From assembly GCA_003663565.1 (NCBI GenBank), contig QMTT01000040.1, positions 1-7,075 of the forward strand: 7,075 nt of DNA, written 5' to 3'. Below the pieces are notes generated by a model that saw only the letters and a program-made list of their open reading frames with translations, was not told where the DNA came from and ran no database searches. Below, in pieces: positions 1 to 6,411 of the stretch (within the stretch, counting starts at the first letter, position 1; each line of letters begins with the position of its first letter). The DNA comes from Thermoplasmata archaeon. Its GTDB lineage: Archaea; Thermoplasmatota; B47-G6; B47-G6B; 47-G6. A program made the translations under genes and the position numbers.

Positions 1-124
1 CGCGAGGCTTAGTGTTTACACGACAGAGTACTTGAGGACATTCATAGGAGACAAGGACATAATTATGTCCTTGTCTCCTATGAATGTCCTCAAGTACTCT
101 GTCGTGTAAACACTAAGCCTCGCG
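1..124. repeat. Perfect 124-bp inverted repeat with no spacer (fold-back)
   Basis: Bases 1-62 are the exact reverse complement of 63-124, with the centre between 62 and 63 (AATT core) and no mismatch in either arm. The right arm continues the rad50 reading frame smoothly and encodes plausible coiled-coil and lobe residues. The left arm is therefore an antisense copy of rad50 coding sequence, not a separate element. A perfect, spacerless palindrome that cuts a conserved gene is typical of a contig-end or amplification fold-back chimera. A genuine recent inverted duplication is possible but less likely. The repeat could extend left of the window. Confidence 0.97.
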
Positions 125-2451
125 AGAGCCTCTTGTAGTATTTTAAGGCTTGCCTCCTTTATTCTCTCAAGGACTTTATCCTCTAGTTCTTTAACTATCC
201 TGAGGAGCTTCTCTTTATCCTTTTGTAGCCTTATTATCTCTTCTCTGAGAGCTGCTATACGCTCTTTGTCATTCTTTAACGTCCCTTGAAGAGATCCCAA
301 TTCTACTCTAAGAGCATTTGTTTCTTCAGATAGCCTTTCATATGTAGTTTTCATCTTCTTAAGGAGCTCAAGCACAGTGTTTGAGAGGTCATCTAGAGTC
401 TCATATGTGCTTAGATCTTCTCCTATGAATTTTGATATTGACTTCATCATAGATTGGAGCTCTTCCTTCATTGAGGATATCTCCAGTTTTAGCTCTTTGT
501 ATCTTTTCATATTGTTTTCATATTCTTCCCTCTTTTCTTCAACGTACCTTTTGGCGTTCATGTACTCGTTGTACATTTTCATGAGTTCTTCATAGGCCTC
601 CTCCAAGTTTTCGAACCCATGCTTCTGAGGAAGATCTTTCAACAGGGACATTTCGACATCTATCTCCTTGAGTTTTGTGCTCAAGGTTGAGATTGAACGT
701 TCATGTTCTCTTATGTTTTTCTCAGTTTCTTCGATTTTCCTAGTGTGCTCTTCTATTTTATCCGTTATGTCTAAGTACTTCTCTAACATATCTACTATTT
801 TTTCATATTTATTAAGATTCTCCACGATTTTCTTCTCTTTGTTTGCAAGGATCTCTATATGTCCTTCTATTATCTTAAGTGACTCCTTTAATTTTTCTAA
901 TTTGTTAAATTCATCTCTCAGCCTATTGAGGTCTAATCGGAGCTTGTTTATCTTGTTAGAAGTTGTACTAATTTCATTTTCAAAGTTCTTTAATATGTTG
1001 TTGATCTCCTCGTTGGATTCAAATACACGCATACAAACTGGACAACGGGGTATGCCTCCGGATTTAAGGGCTTTTTCGAGCGTTTCTTTATGCTTTCTGA
1101 TTTCTAAGATCCTCCCATGAAGCCTCTCGATCATGTCTCTGGCGTTTGTTATCTTCTCATTATACTCATTGTATCTTCTCTCCACGATCTCCCTGATCTC
1201 TGCATATCTTGTCATAAGATCCATGTAAGAAGATACTTCCATAGAATCTTCGAGCATATCCTTAAGGGAGTCCTTCATGTCCTCGTACTTTTTGAGTATA
1301 AAATTCATGGAGTCCCTTATTTTTTCGACCTCTGTCTTCAGGCCTACGAATTTGGATTTCTCAAGATAGTTCGATATATTGAAATCTAATCCTGTGGAAA
1401 GATCTTTTAATGTACTTTCTATATGTTCTCGCTCTTTGAGAGCATTCTTGAGTTCTTTCCTTAGTATTTCCAGACTCTCTTTTTCTTTAGTGATTATCTC
1501 CCTTAGATTAGAGATCACTCCTAATATCCTTGAGCGTTCGTTTTTGAGTGCGTTGTACTTTTGAAGTGCTTTTTTAATATCTTCATAGGCCTTCTCGACC
1601 TGATGGTCTCTGTAACTCTTTACCTTACTAAGTGCTTCTTCGTAGGTTTCTATATCGTTTCTATATCTCTCTAGGAGCTCTTGAGATCTCCTCAAATCGT
1701 TTATACGAGTTTTCAATGTTTCTAGGGTTTCAATTATTGTGCTTAACTTTTTCATCTCTTCTTCTTTGTTTGTCAGTAATTTCCTCTTTTGCTCAAGTTC
1801 TTTCTCATTTTTTCTTATTTTAAGCTCTAACTCTCTTATTTCTTCACTACATTTTTGGATTCCCGCATCTATCTCACGTGATGAATTCTCTATTTTGCGT
1901 ATGAAACTCGATAGGTTCCTCGTAGCATTAGTGTACTTGTTTATCTCAAGGTATTCCAGGATCACTTCAGAGAGTCTGTTTCTATCCGTTATAATTCTCT
2001 TTATTTCTCCCTGTTTTACGTAAACGGAGTTCGTAAACGTTTTATGGTTTATTCCAAGCATTTCCATTATCTTCCTCTCGGCAAGTTCTGTAGTAGTGAT
2101 CCTCTTTTTCGTACCGTTTTCTATTATGAGTAGATTTGTCTTTGACGACGCACCCCTTACTAGCAATTTCTCTATCTGACACTTGACAACGTTTTCTCCT
2201 TTAATGATGTCAAAATCCAAAAGTATTCTTGCAGATGGGCTTCCAATTCTTATTAGATCCTCTTTTGTTATTCCAATTACATCTTTAGTCTTAACACTTG
2301 GAAATAATGCCACAAATATTGCATAGAGGACAGAAGTTTTTCCAGAGCCATTCCTTCCACTAAGTATGTTTATTCCATCTTTGAATTCTATCTTCGTGTT
2401 TTCATGGATCCTAAAGTTTTCGATCTCGAGTTTTCTTAATAGGATCCTCAT
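16..2451 (-). CDS. rad50: DNA double-strand break repair ATPase Rad50, C-terminally truncated
   Basis: SMC-like ABC ATPase that partners Mre11 in binding, tethering and processing DNA double-strand ends. The ORF has 811 codons. Seen: the N-terminal ATPase half with Walker A GRNGSGKT at residues 32-39, a Q-loop glutamine near 147 (YVKQGE), long heptad-rich coiled coils at about 175-465 and 480-775, and the zinc hook CPVC at 470-473 in the middle, which dimerises two Rad50 molecules through Zn. Missing: the C-terminal ATPase half with the LSGGE signature, Walker B, D-loop and His switch, roughly 100 or more residues in archaeal homologues. The gene enters the 1-124 inverted repeat, so only residues 1 to about 796 (down to base 63) are credible. 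The last about 14 residues and the TAA are the antisense arm read in frame. The ATG start has a ribosome site 5 nt upstream. It lies 49 nt downstream of mre11, consistent with an operon. Confidence 0.95.
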   Translation of the reverse strand: MRILLRKLEIENFRIHENTKIEFKDGINILSGRNGSGKTSVLYAIFVALFPSVKTKDVIGITKEDLIRIGSPSARILLDFDIIKGENVVKCQIEKLLVRGASSKTNLLIIENGTKKRITTTELAERKIMEMLGINHKTFTNSVYVKQGEIKRIITDRNRLSEVILEYLEINKYTNATRNLSSFIRKIENSSREIDAGIQKCSEEIRELELKIRKNEKELEQKRKLLTNKEEEMKKLSTIIETLETLKTRINDLRRSQELLERYRNDIETYEEALSKVKSYRDHQVEKAYEDIKKALQKYNALKNERSRILGVISNLREIITKEKESLEILRKELKNALKEREHIESTLKDLSTGLDFNISNYLEKSKFVGLKTEVEKIRDSMNFILKKYEDMKDSLKDMLEDSMEVSSYMDLMTRYAEIREIVERRYNEYNEKITNARDMIERLHGRILEIRKHKETLEKALKSGGIPRCPVCMRVFESNEEINNILKNFENEISTTSNKINKLRLDLNRLRDEFNKLEKLKESLKIIEGHIEILANKEKKIVENLNKYEKIVDMLEKYLDITDKIEEHTRKIEETEKNIREHERSISTLSTKLKEIDVEMSLLKDLPQKHGFENLEEAYEELMKMYNEYMNAKRYVEEKREEYENNMKRYKELKLEISSMKEELQSMMKSISKFIGEDLSTYETLDDLSNTVLELLKKMKTTYERLSEETNALRVELGSLQGTLKNDKERIAALREEIIRLQKDKEKLLRIVKELEDKVLERIKEASLKILQEALARLSVYTTEYLRTFIGDKDIIMSLSPMNVLKYSVV

Positions 2452-2456
2452 GTCTT

Positions 2457-2462
2457 CTCACC
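2457..2462 (-). promoter_or_regulatory. Ribosome binding site of rad50
   Basis: GGTGAG on the minus strand lies 5 nt before the rad50 ATG and matches the archaeal 16S anti-Shine-Dalgarno (core GGTGA). It supports the ATG at 2451 as the start and translation from a shared mRNA with mre11; no TATA-like box is visible in the 49-nt gap. Confidence 0.7.
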
Positions 2463-2500
2463 AGTGGTAAGCATTACTCTAGCGCATCAGGAGATAGCAT

Positions 2501-4126
2501 TTAAAGATAATCGAACAATGATCTTTTCTTTGTTGTTAGGGGCTTCTTCTGAGTTTCAGTCTTTTTCTCTACATTATTTTTCTCTCGAGGTTTTTCACTT
2601 TGTTCCTTCTCTGGGCTTCTTGCAGAGAGCGTTATTGGTACATGCTTAAATACGTACTTTACGAGTGTTCCAAATGTTTCTTCGATTTCTTTCGGATCGT
2701 CCAGTAATATCTCTAAGGAGGCTCTCAAGGCCTTTATAAAGGCATCTGCATCATTGTCAACGCTCATTCCGTCTTTTTTACCGATGCTCTCGACAACGTC
2801 TAAGTAATAAGTGTACTTCTCTCCAAAAACCTTCCTGAGGATCTCCTCCATGTCTGTTGAGTCCCCTTCCTCAATATTGGCTTCATATACTGATTTCTTC
2901 ATATCGTACTCGACTCTAACTGTTGAGTACGCGCCTGTTTGGCTGACTATGTTTTTCAAGAGAACATCGTCCAAGGGTCTCTCTCCCCCTGCCTTTACCT
3001 CGACCAGGATTGCTGGATTGTCATCAACGATATCACCTTCTGACTCAAGGAATTCGCTATCTGCTTTTTTGAGCATCATTAGAGCTTGTCTTACAATGTT
3101 CCTTAAGGAACTGTAGAAATCTCCTTGATCTTTTTGGACGACCTTTATTGTGAGACTAGAAACAGATTTTACCCTTATCCTTTTTAAGTCCTTGTTCTCC
3201 AAATCGTATGCGACAAGACCTTTATCCCAACATTTGTTCTTTTTCAGACTATTCTGCCCCTCGTAGAATGTATAATCGAACTCTCCAGCATCTCTTAAGG
3301 TTATGCTTCCGGGGTAGACTATGTAGGCATTATCATATGAGCCAACATTATACTGATGGATATGTCCTAATGCATAGTAGTCGAATCCCTTAGGCAAATA
3401 TCGAAGCTCTATAGCCTGTTCATTTAAATATTTGATGAAGTCTGAGCTGACAATGCCCTCAACGGTTTGATGTGCTATAAAGACCTTTTTTGGTGTTTCA
3501 TAATTTACTCTAGAGAACAGCCTTATGAACTCAAAGAACTTTTGAGACATTGATATAAACTTATTCACGGGAGTATACTGAATGCCTACGAATGCAGTAT
3601 CATCTACAACCACGTATTTCTCGTAGACTCCCGTAGCTCCTGGTATTTCCTTTATAACTATATCGAAGTTCACATCTCCATACGAATTTCTTATCTTTTT
3701 CTGCAGGTCTTCTATTTCTTGCTTTACCATCGAGGGACTAATGCGATCTGCAACTATGTATTCAGTCCTTAATATAATATGACTCCTCTCTAGAAGTCTA
3801 AGGGGGCTTTCGATATCCTTTATATCAGGAAGATCTAAGTACTTCGGTTTGTCATGGTTTCCTTCTATCCCTATGACCGTTATTCCTCTCTCCCAGAGCT
3901 TGGAAAGCGCTTCCATGGCCGTATATATATCCGCAGCACTCACTCCACCGAAGTCCTTCTCAAATAGATCGCCAGCTATGACCACGACATCAGGCTTCAA
4001 TCCTATTATTTTATCAATAACCCTTTTGAAAGCGTTCCTTGTCGCAATGTTAACAGCCTCTCCAACTTCTCCAAGGGCTTTTGTTTTAATCCCAAGATGT
4101 ACGTCTGCTAGATGGACTATCCTCAA
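2501..4126 (-). CDS. mre11: DNA double-strand break repair nuclease Mre11
   Basis: Mn-dependent calcineurin-like phosphoesterase that processes DNA ends in complex with Rad50. I place the start at the TTG at 4126 (541 aa, beginning MRIVHLADVHLG). A GAGGTG ribosome site lies 6 nt upstream, and this start puts the metal ligands D8 and H10 at the same numbers as in Pyrococcus furiosus Mre11. The longest frame would begin three codons earlier at GTG 4135, but that GTG is itself part of the ribosome site. Phosphoesterase motifs are all present: D8/H10, GD53LFE, GN90H91D, H219 and GH255IH257. The capping domain follows at about 285-430. The C-terminal part is longer than in many archaeal homologues and ends in a charged, probably disordered tail (about 500-530) closed by KRSLFDYL. 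E56 stands where P. furiosus has His52. It lies 19 nt downstream of herA. Confidence 0.96.
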   Translation of the reverse strand: MRIVHLADVHLGIKTKALGEVGEAVNIATRNAFKRVIDKIIGLKPDVVVIAGDLFEKDFGGVSAADIYTAMEALSKLWERGITVIGIEGNHDKPKYLDLPDIKDIESPLRLLERSHIILRTEYIVADRISPSMVKQEIEDLQKKIRNSYGDVNFDIVIKEIPGATGVYEKYVVVDDTAFVGIQYTPVNKFISMSQKFFEFIRLFSRVNYETPKKVFIAHQTVEGIVSSDFIKYLNEQAIELRYLPKGFDYYALGHIHQYNVGSYDNAYIVYPGSITLRDAGEFDYTFYEGQNSLKKNKCWDKGLVAYDLENKDLKRIRVKSVSSLTIKVVQKDQGDFYSSLRNIVRQALMMLKKADSEFLESEGDIVDDNPAILVEVKAGGERPLDDVLLKNIVSQTGAYSTVRVEYDMKKSVYEANIEEGDSTDMEEILRKVFGEKYTYYLDVVESIGKKDGMSVDNDADAFIKALRASLEILLDDPKEIEETFGTLVKYVFKHVPITLSARSPEKEQSEKPREKNNVEKKTETQKKPLTTKKRSLFDYL

Positions 4127-4132
4127 ACAGCA

Positions 4133-4138
4133 CACCTC
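4133..4138 (-). promoter_or_regulatory. Ribosome binding site that decides the mre11 start
   Basis: GAGGTG on the minus strand is followed by 6 nt (TGCTGT) and then TTG AGG ATA, the codons for the conserved Mre11 N-terminus. The in-frame GTG that opens the longest frame overlaps the last three bases of this site and has no good ribosome site of its own. TTG at 4126 is therefore preferred. Confidence 0.65.
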
Positions 4139-4145
4139 TTCTTTA

Positions 4146-5879
4146 TCACAATGGTAAGTCTTCTGAGCTTATACTTCCATTGTTGTCATTCCTCAAAGAT
4201 CTCCACTGTTCTATGAAATCAATGTCCCTCCCACCGTATTCTACTTTTTCGTGGTATAGTTTCGTGAAGTCGTACACCTTAACCGTCACTGGAATCCCTG
4301 CAGGCACAGCATAACCAACGATCAAGGCTTCCCCAACGTCCAAGCTCGTAAGGGACTCTGCTATGTCATCCGTGATCATCTCGCTAGAGTTCTTTACCCT
4401 TCTGCGATCTTGCTCCTCGATCAATCTAAGTATTATAAATGTATTACATTGGCTCACGACATCCTCCTCTAGTTTTTTAGGTCTTTGGCTCACAATGCCC
4501 AATGAAACTCCAAACTTCCTTCCTTCTCTTGCTATACGAGAGAGCCAGTATGCGCTCTCAGCTGCTTTATCAGGATTTAAAAACACATGTGCCTCCTCTA
4601 TTATCATGAGTATTGGATATCTGAACACTTCTTTTACCGTAGTGGGACCCATTCTCACGGCCTTTATCCTCTCTCTTAATGTGGTCCTTGCCACGTAGGA
4701 CACGAACGTTATTGCCTCATCTTCTGAAAACGACGAGAGATCCAAAATGTTCAACGCTCCTGGCTCTAAGGATCTTATGACGTCGTTCTTTCCTTCATCA
4801 TATAGTATTCTGCTTAGGATGTCCCTTCTTAGTCTTATGTTTCTCAATACTGCTTCAGCTCCATCGTATAGTTTCCTGTTCTTTGGAGTGCTCGTGTTGG
4901 CTTCTATTTTTACAGCATTTAATGCTTCTTCAAGGGCTTTGATGAAGGCTGATCCAAAGTTCTCTACGGAGAGTTCTTTTTCATGAACTTTAATGCTTTT
5001 AGTTGAGGACATGATCTCGTGCGCCCTACTTAGGGCATCCATCATGTTCACATACCTTGGATTTATCTCGAGAAGTTGTTGTATTTCTCCTAGGGTTAAG
5101 TCCCCCGGCCTTATGGAAGGTTCTTTCAGCACGTTTATCTTGAAGTCTAACACGTCAGTATAGTCCGCTAACCTAGCATATTCTCCATGATAGTCAAACA
5201 CTATTACAGTACCGCCAAACTGCTTCACGATATTCGAAGCTATTACAAGAACCGTGTTCGTCTTACCTGCGCCTGTGACGGCAAAAATGGCAAAATGTCT
5301 CGAAAGAAGCCTATTTAAATCTAAGTAAACTTCTATTTCACCTTTCTCCTTTGAGTAATCATAGAAGTTGAGGAGATATCCTATTTTTATCCTTGTAGGG
5401 TTATCGTTCTCCTCTGGCTCTTCAAATAATAGTTTTAAGAGGGACTTGCTTGGGAAGTAAACCTTTGTGAGGGGTACTATGGGGTACTTATTTGGTCTTA
5501 TGTCGATTCTTCTGGCCCTGTTGTCATCGTCGAATCTTGGTATTATCTTTCCTAGAACTCTCACGTGAGCTACAACGAGTTCTGATATGTCTCTGACATC
5601 CGTGCTGTTGAGTATTACATCGAGTTCTCTTGTGGTAATTCCTTGGCTCTCGTATACTGAGAGCATCTTATTAAGTCCTACAAGTCCTTCCACTACACCG
5701 AAAAGAGGTTCTCCAGCTGCGTTTTTTGTAACGACGTATTCCCCAAACATCACTTTTGTCTTTCTCTCAGGAGATATAACGAAGTCGAACTCGTGAAGGG
5801 TGGCCTCGTTGAGAACCATCCCCAGAGGTGAAGTGTCATCTATAAGCCATCTGAATGTTTCCTCATTATTACTCTCCAT
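4146..5879 (-). CDS. herA: HerA-family hexameric DNA translocase/helicase
   Basis: FtsK/HerA-type ATPase ring that drives the NurA nuclease in 5'-strand resection of DNA ends to produce tails for RadA. Numbered from the ATG at 5879 (577 aa): an N-terminal beta-rich HAS-barrel region at about 20-140, Walker A AVTGAGKT at 200-207, strand 2 with VFDYHGEY at about 227-234, a helical insertion at about 245-365, Walker B LMIIEEAH with E428-E429 (the second is the expected catalytic Glu), and the conserved EGRKFG (452-457) and SQRP sensor (464-467) typical of HerA. The longest frame starts six codons earlier at ATG 5897, but that start lacks a nearby ribosome site, whereas ATG 5879 has AGGTG 6 nt upstream. 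It is the first gene of the minus-strand operon; mre11 follows 19 nt after its TGA. Sequence and context agree, so the family call is firm; only the start is uncertain. Confidence 0.96.
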   Translation of the reverse strand: MESNNEETFRWLIDDTSPLGMVLNEATLHEFDFVISPERKTKVMFGEYVVTKNAAGEPLFGVVEGLVGLNKMLSVYESQGITTRELDVILNSTDVRDISELVVAHVRVLGKIIPRFDDDNRARRIDIRPNKYPIVPLTKVYFPSKSLLKLLFEEPEENDNPTRIKIGYLLNFYDYSKEKGEIEVYLDLNRLLSRHFAIFAVTGAGKTNTVLVIASNIVKQFGGTVIVFDYHGEYARLADYTDVLDFKINVLKEPSIRPGDLTLGEIQQLLEINPRYVNMMDALSRAHEIMSSTKSIKVHEKELSVENFGSAFIKALEEALNAVKIEANTSTPKNRKLYDGAEAVLRNIRLRRDILSRILYDEGKNDVIRSLEPGALNILDLSSFSEDEAITFVSYVARTTLRERIKAVRMGPTTVKEVFRYPILMIIEEAHVFLNPDKAAESAYWLSRIAREGRKFGVSLGIVSQRPKKLEEDVVSQCNTFIILRLIEEQDRRRVKNSSEMITDDIAESLTSLDVGEALIVGYAVPAGIPVTVKVYDFTKLYHEKVEYGGRDIDFIEQWRSLRNDNNGSISSEDLPL

Positions 5880-5885
5880 CGGAAA

Positions 5886-5890
5886 CACCT
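5886..5890 (-). promoter_or_regulatory. Ribosome binding site favouring the downstream herA start
   Basis: AGGTG on the minus strand sits 6 nt before the ATG at 5879. It lies inside the first codons of the longer open frame (ATG 5897). The spacing is nearly the same as for rad50 (5 nt) and mre11 (6 nt). A short-leader start at 5897 cannot be excluded. Confidence 0.55.
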
Positions 5891-5927
5891 GGGGCATTAC
5901 AATCAGTAGTACTAACTCCTATTTTCT

Positions 5928-5942
5928 AATATTATTATATTT
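5928..5942 (-). promoter_or_regulatory. TATA-like box, probable herA operon promoter
   Basis: The minus strand reads AAATATAATAATATT here, preceded by a purine-rich CAGAA that could serve as a BRE. Archaeal transcription normally starts about 25 nt downstream of the TATA centre, here near 5911. This gives a leader of about 30 nt to the ATG at 5879, enough to include the AGGTG ribosome site. The whole stretch is AT-rich, so the exact box is uncertain. Confidence 0.5.
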
Positions 5943-5944
5943 CT

Positions 5945-6250
5945 GACCTCGAAGACACGTCGCCGCCGCCATCTTTAGGTGGTATTGCTCCCTCTTTTAG
6001 CTATGGTTATTAGGGGCCAACTATAGTTGGGATTCATCATCGTAAGCCTTCCTCTGTGCTATATGCTATTTGGGAGTACTGCTCACGTCCTTGTGGTCTT
6101 CATTGGGCTTTTGTGGTGCATGCGGACTCCACGCATCTCCCGTTTCTCCTATCTCCCTCCTATCGGGTTTTTTATCCTCACCTTCACTTGGGAGAGTGTT
6201 CAGAGGTGCTAAGGATCTTTGCTGCTTCATCAAGCCTGTAGAGTTTGTCC
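5945..6250 (-). other. Structured non-coding stretch: possible unidentified RNA or herA leader
   Basis: No convincing protein is encoded on either strand. The minus strand is purine-rich and can form several stems. At 6174-6216, ATCCT and CACCT pair with AGGTG and AGGAT (10 bp around a 3-nt bulge), with an inner CACT/AGTG stem. At 6120-6136, ATGCG pairs with CGCAT; GGGAG at 6137-6141 and CTCCC at 6072-6076 could close a larger domain around it. At 6017-6030, CCAAC-TATA-GTTGG is a perfect hairpin. A GC-rich run (GGCGGCGGCG) lies at 5961-5970. An imperfect 11-nt tandem repeat lies at 6143-6164. I do not recognise a known RNA family. It could be a novel ncRNA, a long 5' leader of the herA mRNA, or decayed sequence. 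Confidence 0.3.
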
Positions 6251-6264
6251 GCATATAAATGCGG
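6249..6264. repeat. Inverted repeat enclosing a TATA-like element
   Basis: CCGCAT-ATAA-ATGCGG is a perfect 6-bp inverted repeat with a 4-nt centre, and the central ATATAAAT looks like a TATA box on either strand. On the minus strand it would direct a start near 6230, the right edge of the stem-rich region. It could be an operator over a promoter, or chance symmetry around an AT-rich box. Confidence 0.4.
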
Positions 6265-6351
6265 CATTATAAAGCTTATTTAAAGTCTACTGCCATAGTA
6301 ATAGCCATCGCAACTAATATTAATCCGCTAATTTTATAAAGTTTTTTAAGC
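6265..6351. other. AT-rich intergenic DNA between structured region and sirtuin promoter
   Basis: This AT-rich stretch contains several TATA-like motifs readable on either strand (for example around 6267-6273 and 6277-6287). I see no ORF or stable hairpin in it. It most likely forms the right part of the divergent promoter region. Confidence 0.4.
6332..6340 (+). promoter_or_regulatory. TATA-like box of the sirtuin gene
   Basis: TTTTATAAA on the plus strand is a good archaeal TATA match. A start about 25 nt downstream would fall near 6360, giving a leader of about 50 nt to the ATG at 6412. A transcript starting there would exclude the in-frame GTG codons at 6352 and 6355 as starts. Confidence 0.5.
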
Positions 6352-6399
6352 GTGGTGACATGTTTCACGGCACCTTTACAAGATAACCTCGACAAGATG

Positions 6400-6405
6400 G
6401 GTGGT
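6400..6405 (+). promoter_or_regulatory. Ribosome binding site of the sirtuin gene
   Basis: GGTGGT lies 6 nt before the ATG at 6412. An upstream in-frame ATG at 6397 overlaps this purine-rich site and has no comparable site of its own, so 6412 is preferred. Confidence 0.6.
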
Positions 6406-6411
6406 AATAAA

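Noticed and set aside
1..124. Terminal inverted repeat of a transposon
   Set aside because: There is no transposase, no spacer between the arms and no target duplication, and both arms are rad50 coding sequence.
2474..2500. Eight-codon ORF between mre11 and rad50
   Set aside because: It lacks a ribosome site and is best explained as ordinary spacer sequence.
377..4157. Plus-strand open frames opposite rad50 and mre11
   Set aside because: They are antisense shadows of the conserved minus-strand genes, rich in Ser, Phe and Leu as expected for the reverse of coiled-coil codons.
5945..5962. tRNA T-loop-like sequence (CTTCGAGG)
   Set aside because: The flanking bases do not pair as a T-stem and there is no acceptor or anticodon arm.
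6031..6233. C/D box guide RNAs (ATGATGA at 6034-6040, TTGATGA with CTGA at 6200-6233)
   Set aside because: No complete C-D'-C'-D set, wrong guide lengths and no terminal stem.
6066..6254. Small minus-strand ORF of 62 codons (or 54 from ATG 6230)
   Set aside because: It is polar and low-complexity, rich in Pro, Glu, Lys and Asp, with no recognisable family and no ribosome site. ATG 6230 would suit a leaderless start from the palindromic TATA, so it is not fully excluded.
5941..6260. RNase P RNA in the herA-sirtuin spacer
   Set aside because: The minus strand has fragments resembling RNase P conserved regions (ACAGAG...GGCTTA near 6044-6057, GGAGTCCGC, GTGAAGGTGAGG). Their order is wrong and no matching P1, P2 or P4 pairing could be built.
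6360..6386. Eight-codon ORF before the sirtuin as a leader peptide
   Set aside because: It is too short to judge, the putative transcription start falls on its ATG, and it has no regulatory features.
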